This document shows, one piece after another, positions 14,264 to 20,511 of a DNA stretch of 20,511 bases (the first letter of the stretch is position 1; each line of letters begins with the position of its first letter). This DNA is from Actinomycetales bacterium UBA1383 (GTDB lineage: Bacteria > Actinomycetota > Actinomycetes > Actinomycetales > Actinomycetaceae). The position numbers and the translations under genes were made by a program. Under the pieces are notes generated by a model. That model ran no database searches. It was not told where the DNA came from and was given only the letters and a program-made list of their open reading frames with translations. The DNA is taken from NCBI GenBank assembly GCA_002305415.1, contig DBQX01000139.1, positions 1-20,511 of the forward strand, given 5' to 3'.

Positions 14264-16711
14264 TCAGGGGGCCACGGCGCCGTCGACAGGCCGGACGACG
14301 ACGTCGGGCAGATAGCTGCGGCGCGTTCCGACGTCGGTGGTCGTGCCGACGATGGTGAGGCGTGACTCGGCGCGTAGGTCTGCCGAGGACGACCCCACGC
14401 CGACCCGCAGCTCGCCGGGCTGCACGACGAAGCGTCCGTCGCGGTCGGTGTAACCCAGCTGGGAGAGCCCGAAGGTGACCTCGACGTCGGCGGCGGCCGC
14501 CGGTTCGAGCTCCACGCGGGCGAAGCCGACGAGCTGCTGGGCGGGTCTGGTCACGCCGACCGCCTGAGTGGAGGCGTAGACCTGCACGACCTCGGTACCC
14601 GCGCGCGTCCCGCTGTTGGTCACCCGCACGGACACGCTCACGCGGCCGTCCGGCGCGACCAGGGCCGGAGCGGCGCCTATCTCTCCGTAGGTGAAGTCCG
14701 TGTAGCTCAGGCCGTGGCCGAAGGGGTACAGCGGCGTGTTGGGGAGGTCGGCGTATCCCTTGAACATGTCGATCGGCTCGCGGCGGTACCCGCTACCGCG
14801 CTTCTGCGCCTGGTAGATCGGTACCTGGCCCGTGTGCCGCGGGAGCGTGAACGGCAGTTTGCCCGAGGGTGAGTCCTCGCCGAAGAGCACCCGCGCCAGG
14901 GCGCGCGGGCCCTCGGGGCCGGGGTAGTACGCCAGGACAAGTCCGTCGACCAGCGCGTCGAGCTCGGCAAGGCCGTACGGTCGGCCACCGAAGATCACGG
15001 CGGCGGTGGGCTTTCCGAGGGCAGCAACCTGGCGCGCCAGCTCGACCTGGTGGGCTGGCAGGTCGATGCTGGCGGAGTCGATCCCCTCTCCTTCGGTCAT
15101 CTTGCCGGCGAAGGCGCCAGAGCGGCCGCCGAGGGCGAGTATCACCACGTCGGCGTCGGCTGCGGCGCGCACGGCGGCGTACATGTCCTGCGGGTCGGAT
15201 TCGATCACTCCGGTACCGGCGGCGGCGGTGACCGTGGCGTCGGGGAGCAGCTCGCGGACCGCCTCCGCGAGGCTGACGGCGTCGTAGTCGGTGCGGGCCA
15301 CGCCGTCGAGGTCGATGCTTGCCAACGCGGTCAGCCGCGCCTCCGCGGCCTTGCGCATGGTGGGCGTCATGTCCCCGAGGGCGCCCTCCATGCCGACCAT
15401 GGTGGCCTCGCCGGTCGCCATGCCGCGCATCATCTCCAGCGTGGCGGGGTAGGTGTAGTTCGCGAAGAGCACGATCGTCGAGTCGGCGTGGGGCCCGACG
15501 ACCGCGATGCGACGCGTGGCCGGGTCGAGCGGCAACAGGCCGCCCTCGTTCTTCAGCAGCGTGACGGCCTGGGTGGCGAGCCGGCGGGACACGTCACGGC
15601 CCTGCGACGCGAGGGCACGCAGGTCGAGGCCGTCGGTGGTGACGTACGGGTGCTCGAACAGCCCGAGTTCGAACTTGTGGGTGAGCACGCGCACTGTGGC
15701 CCGGTCGAGGAGCTCGACGGGGACCCGGCCGGCGTCAACGGCCTCGGCCAACGTCGACCCGAATCCGTAGGCGGCCGGGAACTCGACGTCGAGTCCGGCC
15801 TCTAGCGCCAGGGCTCCGGCCTCCTCGGGCGTGCGTGCCACCCCTTGACGCTCGACGAGGTACTGGATGGTCCGGTAGTCCGACCCGACCGTGCCATCGA
15901 GGCCGAGCCGTCCCCGCAGCAGGTCCGTCAGGACGGCCTTGGAGAGCCCGACGGGCTCACCATCGATCTCGGAGTAGCTGTTCATGACGCTGCGGAGACC
16001 GGCGAGGCGGATGGCCGCCTCGAACGGGGTCGCATAGACGTCGTACAGCTCTCGCGGACCGAAGTGCGTCGCCGCCAGGTTCTGGCCGGCCTCTGTCATG
16101 GCGTAGCCGAGGAAGTGCTTGGCCATCGCAAGGACGCCCTCGCGCAGGTCCTCGCCCTGGAGGCCGCCGACGTAGGAGACACCCATGGCGGTGACCAGGA
16201 GCACCTCCTCGCCGTAGGTCTCGTGGAAGCGTCCCCAGCGGGCGTCGCGGGCGACGTCGAGCACCGGGGACAGCGCTTGGGTGATCCCCACCGCGCGCGC
16301 CTGGCGTCGGATGAGGTCCGCCATCTCGCGGACGAGCTCGGGGTCCCAGCCCGCGGCAAGCGCGATACCTGTTGGGAAGGAGGTGAACCCCTTGCCGGCG
16401 ATGCCGTTCAGCGCCTCGTTGTGGATGATGGCAGGGATCCCCAGCCGGGTGTTCTCCACCAGGTGCCGCTGGATGGCGTTCGTCATGTGAGCCACCCCGG
16501 CGGCGTCGGCGCCGGTGAGCGCGACCCCGCAGATGTGCCCGATGCCGTTGCCGAGCTGGGCGGTGAGCTTGTCGGTGTCCAGCCCGGACGCGCCCACCAG
16601 GGCGTGCGGCAGGACGCCGACGAGCTGCTGCGCCTTCTCGGCGACGGTCATCTCGGACAGCAGGTCCCGGGCCCGAGCGGCGGGATCAACGGAGTCGTGG
16701 GTGGTGGTCAT
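14264..16711 (-). CDS. Glycoside hydrolase family 3 beta-glycosidase (glucosidase or xylosidase)
   Basis: This 815-residue enzyme has the full GH3 architecture. The (beta/alpha)8 domain carries the KHF motif (AKHFLGY, near 200) and the nucleophile aspartate in VGSDYRT (D278). The alpha/beta sandwich domain (about 380-630) contains EGEGIDSASIDLP, where E540 or E542 is the likely acid/base, and the YPFGHGLSY motif follows. A fibronectin type III-like domain (about 680-770) closes the protein. It should release terminal beta-linked sugars from oligosaccharides or glycosides; SDY nucleophile motifs occur in both glucosidases and xylosidases, so the sugar is undetermined. No signal peptide is present, so it is probably cytoplasmic. 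The ATG at 16711 has AAGGA five bases upstream. It lies 49 bases after the GH1 gene and 121 bases before the hydrolase. Confidence 0.9.
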   Translation of the reverse strand: MTTTHDSVDPAARARDLLSEMTVAEKAQQLVGVLPHALVGASGLDTDKLTAQLGNGIGHICGVALTGADAAGVAHMTNAIQRHLVENTRLGIPAIIHNEALNGIAGKGFTSFPTGIALAAGWDPELVREMADLIRRQARAVGITQALSPVLDVARDARWGRFHETYGEEVLLVTAMGVSYVGGLQGEDLREGVLAMAKHFLGYAMTEAGQNLAATHFGPRELYDVYATPFEAAIRLAGLRSVMNSYSEIDGEPVGLSKAVLTDLLRGRLGLDGTVGSDYRTIQYLVERQGVARTPEEAGALALEAGLDVEFPAAYGFGSTLAEAVDAGRVPVELLDRATVRVLTHKFELGLFEHPYVTTDGLDLRALASQGRDVSRRLATQAVTLLKNEGGLLPLDPATRRIAVVGPHADSTIVLFANYTYPATLEMMRGMATGEATMVGMEGALGDMTPTMRKAAEARLTALASIDLDGVARTDYDAVSLAEAVRELLPDATVTAAAGTGVIESDPQDMYAAVRAAADADVVILALGGRSGAFAGKMTEGEGIDSASIDLPAHQVELARQVAALGKPTAAVIFGGRPYGLAELDALVDGLVLAYYPGPEGPRALARVLFGEDSPSGKLPFTLPRHTGQVPIYQAQKRGSGYRREPIDMFKGYADLPNTPLYPFGHGLSYTDFTYGEIGAAPALVAPDGRVSVSVRVTNSGTRAGTEVVQVYASTQAVGVTRPAQQLVGFARVELEPAAAADVEVTFGLSQLGYTDRDGRFVVQPGELRVGVGSSSADLRAESRLTIVGTTTDVGTRRSYLPDVVVRPVDGAVAP

Positions 16712-16751
16712 GGTCGTCCTTCGGGTCGTTGTTGTCGTGTAACGGGCGCGT

Positions 16752-16770
16752 CGTGGGCCGTCAGCCCACG
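16752..16770. other. Hairpin at the end of the GH1 gene
   Basis: CGTGGGC (16752-16758) and GCCCACG (16764-16770) form a 7-bp stem around the GH1 stop codon. It may be an internal processing or attenuation hairpin, since the GH3 gene follows only 49 bases later. Confidence 0.35.
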
Positions 16771-17972
16771 GCCGAGTCGAGGCTGCCGCGGCGGGCCACG
16801 GACCCGAGCCACGCGAGGCTGGGCTTGGGGGTGCGGACGAACGTCTCGCGGTCGACGGCGATCAGCCCGAACGTGGGCTCCCAGTGGCCCCACTCGTAGT
16901 TGTCGAGGGCACTCCAGTGCAGGTACCCGCGGACGTCGATTCCGTCGTCCATGGCGGCGAACAAGCCGCGGAGCGCGTCGCGGGTGTAGGTGATGCGTCG
17001 GTTGTCGTCCCCGGTGGCTATCCCGTTCTCGGTGACCAGCACCGGCACACCGGTGACCTCGGCAGCGTGCCGCACGGCCATGCCCAAAGCGTCCGGACGG
17101 TAGGCGGTGCCGACCTGCGTGTTGTCCGGGTGCGGGGGATAGGGCTCGATGCCACCCGGGCCGACCCACTGGCTGGAGTACGACTGAACGCCGACGAAGT
17201 CGTCGTCCCGCGAGGCTTCCAGGTACAGGTCCTCCCAGACCCACTGGAGGTCGCGCAGCATCTCCTCACCGCCGGGGCGGGCGACGAAGGCGCGGTTAGC
17301 GACGGTCCACCCGACGGCGGCGTCCGTCCGTTCCCGGACGATGTCGCGGACGGCGGTGTGGGCCTTGACGAACAGTGCGCCGATCCCCGGGTCTGGTGCC
17401 GGCAGCGGCGGGCGCGGACCGTCGTCCGTTGTCGGGCTCTGCCACTTCTTCTGTTGCTCGGGGTCCTGCGCCATGCGGGCGAGCATGGTCATCATCGCGA
17501 ACATGTTCGGCTCGTTCATCGTCGCGACGTAGGGCACCCCGTCGAGGATCGAGGTGGCTGCCTCGACGTATCGGCGGAACCGGTCGATAGCCTTGTCGCC
17601 GAGCCATCCCCCGTCCTGAGCGAACCATCGGGGTGACGTGAAGTGGTGCAGTGTCACGACCGGCGTCAGACCGAGGTCGAGTGCCGTCCCGATCATCCGC
17701 CGGTAGTAATCGAGCAGGGCACGTGAGATGTGTCCTTCGGACGGCTCGATGCGGGCCCACTCGATCCCGAAGCGGTAGGCGTTGAGGCCTGCGTCGGCCA
17801 GCAGACGCATGTCCTCGGGGTACCGGTGGTAGCTGTCGACGGCGTCGCCGCTGCGTTCCATGCCGGCAGCGACCTGCTCGCGCGCCCACCAGTCGCTGTT
17901 GACGTTGTTTCCCTCGATCTGGTGCGGCGCAGTGCTCGCACCCCAGAGGAAGCCGTCGGGGAGGGATGTCAT
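16761..17972 (-). CDS. Glycoside hydrolase family 1 beta-glycosidase
   Basis: This 403-residue GH1 enzyme has FLWGASTAPHQIEG at its N-terminus (sugar-binding Q18), the acid/base E154 in TMNEPN and the nucleophile E315 in VTENG. LHWSALDNYEWGHW near 351-364 closes the active site. At 403 residues it is shorter than the common 440-480, but all catalytic motifs are present. It hydrolyses a beta-glucoside, beta-galactoside or related glycoside; the sequence alone does not say which. No signal peptide is visible. The start at 17972 fits the family, but the frame is open upstream to an ATG at 18092 that overlaps the uidA stop codon (TGATG), so a 40-residue extension by coupled translation cannot be excluded. 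Its upstream neighbour is uidA and its downstream neighbour the GH3 gene. Confidence 0.88.
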   Translation of the reverse strand: MTSLPDGFLWGASTAPHQIEGNNVNSDWWAREQVAAGMERSGDAVDSYHRYPEDMRLLADAGLNAYRFGIEWARIEPSEGHISRALLDYYRRMIGTALDLGLTPVVTLHHFTSPRWFAQDGGWLGDKAIDRFRRYVEAATSILDGVPYVATMNEPNMFAMMTMLARMAQDPEQQKKWQSPTTDDGPRPPLPAPDPGIGALFVKAHTAVRDIVRERTDAAVGWTVANRAFVARPGGEEMLRDLQWVWEDLYLEASRDDDFVGVQSYSSQWVGPGGIEPYPPHPDNTQVGTAYRPDALGMAVRHAAEVTGVPVLVTENGIATGDDNRRITYTRDALRGLFAAMDDGIDVRGYLHWSALDNYEWGHWEPTFGLIAVDRETFVRTPKPSLAWLGSVARRGSLDSAVG

Positions 17973-18091
17973 GGTGTTGTCTCTCTCTGTGGAAGGGGTC
18001 ATGGGAGTGGTCAGGGGCCCGGTGTGGAACGGGTCGAGGTTCGAGCGACGTCGGTTGGCGGTGCTCGCCGAGTCGGGATGGTCGCTGGGCA

Positions 18092-19894
18092 TCAGGCCGG
18101 TCGCTCGTCGCCGCCCGGCTTTCGGCCGTTCAGGCCGGTCCACCGCCGGCGCAGCGCGTGCGCGGCCGCCTTCGGGCGCCGGTCGCGGGTGAAGATTCCC
18201 TTTCGGTTGCCGTCCACCCGGTGGATCCCGTTGGAGGTCTGGAAGTCGGCGAAGTTCCACACCTGCTCGCCAACGAACGCCTCGTTGCGGTCGAACACAC
18301 GGTGGTTCATCGCCAGGTAGTCCTCCTGGTACTCCTCGGTCCACGGCTGGTCCCACACTGAGTGCAGCCCCGGCATGGCGTCGGCTCCGTATTCGGCCAT
18401 GATGATCGGCTTTCCGAACCTCTCCACCCACCCGCGCAACTCACCCTCGAGGTATGTTTCTGCCGTGGCCAGATCACCCGTGGCGACGTACCAGCCGTAG
18501 TACCGGTTGAGCGACAGGACGTCGAACAGGTCGGCGATGAGGTCGTTCTTGAACGTTGCGAACATCACTGCGGCGTAGGTCACCGGTCGGGTTGGGTCCA
18601 GCTCGCGGATGAGGTCGACCAGCGGCTCGAAGTATTCCCGCGCACCCTCCTCGTTCGAGGACGGCTCGTTGGCGATACACCACATGACAACGCTCGGGTG
18701 GTTCTTGTCCCGCGCGACGAGCTCGCGGATCGCCGCGGCGTGGGCCGCCTGGGTCTTGTCGTTGAACGTCTCCGGCGAGAACGTGCGCTGGGTGACCCTG
18801 CCCGCGAGCCCCCCGGTGACGGCCAGGTTCAGCCCGACAGCGGCAGTCTCGTCGATGACGACGATCCCGTGCCGGTCCGCGAAGTCCATGACCTCTTCGG
18901 CATAGGGGTAGTGCGAGGTGCGGAAGGAGTTCGCGCCGATCCAGTCCGTGAGCTGGAAGTCGTGTACGAGGTAGACCGGGTCGTGTCCCTTGCCGCGCAC
19001 CGGAGTGTCCTCGTGTTTGCCGAAGCCGGTGAAGTAGAACGGCTCGCCGTTGATGAGGAACTTCGTGCCGCGCACCTCCACCGTCCGCACGCCGAAGGGC
19101 TGGCTGTAGGAGTCCATGACGTCCTCGCCGTCGAGTACCTCGACGACAAGGTCGTACAGGTAGGCCTTGCCGGGGCGCCAGGGCGTCACGTCGTCGATGC
19201 GCAGCGTCCCCCGCGTACCGTCCGCGGTCGCGACCTCGCGGCCCGTGTCGTCCAGTGCCCGCACGCGCACCGGCGCCGAGACGTTGGTGGAGACCGTGTA
19301 GTCGACGGTGCCGGTGGCACCGTCGAGCCCGGTCACCACCGTGACGTCCTGCACGTAGGCCGGCGGAGTGCTGTACAGCCAGACCGACCGGGCCAGGCCG
19401 GCATAGTTGTAGAAGTCGTGCAGATAGGTCTGCCGGCGGCGCCCGTCGGCCGAGACCGTGATGGTTCCGGGGGGGATCGTCTCGTTGGTGAGCTCGTTGT
19501 TCACCCCGATGGTCAGCCGGAACTCCTGCCCCGCGGCGACGACATCGGTTAGGTCGGCCTCGAACGGCGTGTAACCGCCGACGTGCTGGGCGACGAGCCG
19601 GTCGTCGACGTAGACCTTCCCCTCATGCGTGGCTGCGTCCACGCGCAGCACCACCCGCTGGCCATCCCATCCGCGCGGGACCCGCACGGTGCGCTGGTAC
19701 CAGACCCAACCCACGTGGTCGCGGATCGCGCTGTCGGTGAACAGGTCGTTGTAGCTGGCCGGGACCGGAGCCTCCAGCGGGGTGTCGAGGCGGCTCGACC
19801 AAGGTGCGTCACCCACCGAGCCGTCAACGCCGAAGCGCCAGAGGCCGTCGAGGTTGATGAGCTCGCGAGTCGGGGTCGGTCGGGGCTTGAGCAT
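18092..19894 (-). CDS. uidA: Beta-glucuronidase (GH2, UidA-like)
   Basis: This 600-residue protein aligns by eye with E. coli UidA from end to end: the N-terminal MLKPRPTPTRELINLDGLW, the jelly-roll VWYQRTV, GGYTPFEAD and HDFYNYAGL, then FYFTGFGKHED and ANSFRTSHYPYAEE in the barrel. The acid/base E410 lies in IANEP and the nucleophile E501 in MAEYG. N563 and K565 form the N-x-K motif (VDGNRKGIFT) that recognises the glucuronate carboxylate, which sets it apart from beta-galactosidases. It releases glucuronic acid from beta-glucuronides in the cytoplasm. The active-site loop 1 region (about 355-375) is about one residue shorter than in E. coli. The start at 19894 has GGAG eight bases upstream and matches UidA; an ATG at 19942 overlapping the lacZ stop (ATGA) would add 16 residues. 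Confidence 0.93.
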   Translation of the reverse strand: MLKPRPTPTRELINLDGLWRFGVDGSVGDAPWSSRLDTPLEAPVPASYNDLFTDSAIRDHVGWVWYQRTVRVPRGWDGQRVVLRVDAATHEGKVYVDDRLVAQHVGGYTPFEADLTDVVAAGQEFRLTIGVNNELTNETIPPGTITVSADGRRRQTYLHDFYNYAGLARSVWLYSTPPAYVQDVTVVTGLDGATGTVDYTVSTNVSAPVRVRALDDTGREVATADGTRGTLRIDDVTPWRPGKAYLYDLVVEVLDGEDVMDSYSQPFGVRTVEVRGTKFLINGEPFYFTGFGKHEDTPVRGKGHDPVYLVHDFQLTDWIGANSFRTSHYPYAEEVMDFADRHGIVVIDETAAVGLNLAVTGGLAGRVTQRTFSPETFNDKTQAAHAAAIRELVARDKNHPSVVMWCIANEPSSNEEGAREYFEPLVDLIRELDPTRPVTYAAVMFATFKNDLIADLFDVLSLNRYYGWYVATGDLATAETYLEGELRGWVERFGKPIIMAEYGADAMPGLHSVWDQPWTEEYQEDYLAMNHRVFDRNEAFVGEQVWNFADFQTSNGIHRVDGNRKGIFTRDRRPKAAAHALRRRWTGLNGRKPGGDERPA

Positions 19895-19938
19895 CGGGGT
19901 GGTCTCCAACTGTTTGTAGGGTCGGTGCAGTGGGTCGG

Positions 19939-20511
19939 TCATCGGGGCGTGTCGAGCTGCAAGCGCCACTGCCAGGTGTAGGTGCGCTCGGTGAGTCGGT
20001 AGGGGTGGCGGGTGTCGGGGCCGAGCAGGGCCGTGCCGACCCCGCGGTGTGCGACATCGAGATGGACCACTGTGGTCCGCCTGGGCTTCAGTGCCCACCA
20101 GTGGGTGGCGTCCTCGAGCTCGGTGACGGTGTGCCGGCTCACGCTGACGTGCAGGGCAGAGGCATGGGTGGTGGTGACCGTCCCGGCCGGGCCGGTGATG
20201 CTCAGCTGGGTCACGCCCCCCCTCGTGCCGTTCTCCTGGGGGCGGACATAGGGCACTGCGAGCACGTCGATCGGGCTCGACCACGCTCCGAGCAGGGCGG
20301 ACGCCTGCCGGTCGGGATAGTTCTCCCAGGGTCCGAGGCCGACCCAGTGGGCGTCGTCGAAGCCCTCGACCAGCTCGAGCTCCATGCCGACCCGAAGGCC
20401 GTCGGTGGTGCCGTTGGGGAGTTCGACGTGTTCGGAGATGACGTAGTCGTCCTCAGCCACGGCGCGGAGGATCCGCCGGTGGATGATTTCGGGCTCTCCT
20501 GACGCTTCCGT
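19939..20511 (-). CDS. lacZ: Beta-galactosidase (LacZ-type GH2), C-terminal part only
   Basis: The last 190 residues of a gene whose start lies beyond the right edge; the frame stays open to base 20511. The sequence GLGPWENYPDRQASALLGAW, then PYVRPQENGTRGGV, is the hallmark of the LacZ small-chain domain (domain 5), and ALHVSVSRHTVTELEDATHW and VVHLDVAHRGVGT continue it to the end (YTWQWRL). This domain helps complete the active site of large tetrameric beta-galactosidases, which remove terminal beta-galactose and isomerise lactose. The catalytic glutamates are outside the window, so activity cannot be judged. The stop codon overlaps an ATG in the uidA frame, and the gene clearly belongs to the same leftward operon. 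Confidence 0.88.
   Translation of the reverse strand, partial: TEASGEPEIIHRRILRAVAEDDYVISEHVELPNGTTDGLRVGMELELVEGFDDAHWVGLGPWENYPDRQASALLGAWSSPIDVLAVPYVRPQENGTRGGVTQLSITGPAGTVTTTHASALHVSVSRHTVTELEDATHWWALKPRRTTVVHLDVAHRGVGTALLGPDTRHPYRLTERTYTWQWRLQLDTPR

Noticed and set aside
17973..18091. A 40-residue N-terminal extension of the GH1 enzyme starting at the uidA stop codon
   Set aside because: GH1 proteins start a few residues before FLWG, and the extension is low-complexity; it is kept only as an alternative in the GH1 entry.
1..20511. CRISPR arrays, insertion sequences, transposase or integrase genes
   Set aside because: I looked for regularly spaced direct repeats and for DDE, HUH or tyrosine/serine recombinase motifs on both strands and saw none; mobility is suggested only by the tRNA scar and nearby repeats.

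Overview
The window is high-GC (about 65-75% by eye) bacterial DNA with strongly G/C-ending codons, purine-rich Shine-Dalgarno sites, overlapping stop/start junctions and at least two genes that look leaderless. This points to an actinobacterium, plausibly Micrococcales; the genus cannot be fixed from the sequence alone. There are ten protein genes I can defend, two of them cut by the window edges and one interrupted by a frameshift, plus one speculative small ORF.

Left block (1-7755, minus strand): a three-gene phage-defence operon read right to left. A DrmD-type SNF2 helicase (7755-4849) overlaps by 14 nt a very large DrmMI-type N6-adenine methyltransferase (4862-168), which overlaps by one base (TGATG) the start of a DUF262 gene that leaves the window at base 1. 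The helicase plus methylase pair is the class-1-specific half of DISARM. The DUF262 gene placed directly behind the methylase is not part of the DISARM core as I know it, and drmA, drmB and drmC are not visible here.

Middle block (7756-12112): a secreted M23 metallopeptidase with four C-terminal tandem repeats (8050-9459, plus strand) and its terminator. It is followed by a severed 3' half of a tRNA-Pro(GGG) gene (9634-9681) that looks like the attachment scar of an integrative element. Next come short direct and inverted repeats typical of integrase binding regions, a type VII toxin-antitoxin pair (MntA nucleotidyltransferase and HepT HEPN RNase, minus strand) and a leaderless AlkZ-like winged-helix protein (plus strand). 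The geometry of the tRNA fragment predicts that the inserted DNA lies to its right.

Right block (12113-20511, minus strand): a tightly packed sugar-catabolic operon. Read right to left it holds the C-terminal end of a LacZ-type GH2 beta-galactosidase, a clear UidA-like GH2 beta-glucuronidase, a GH1 beta-glycosidase, a GH3 beta-glycosidase, and an alpha/beta-hydrolase with a PKD-like C-terminal domain that is split by a one-base frameshift. None of the four complete enzymes has a visible signal peptide, so the set probably deconjugates imported glycosides, glucuronides and esters in the cytoplasm. No transporter or regulator of the operon is inside the window.
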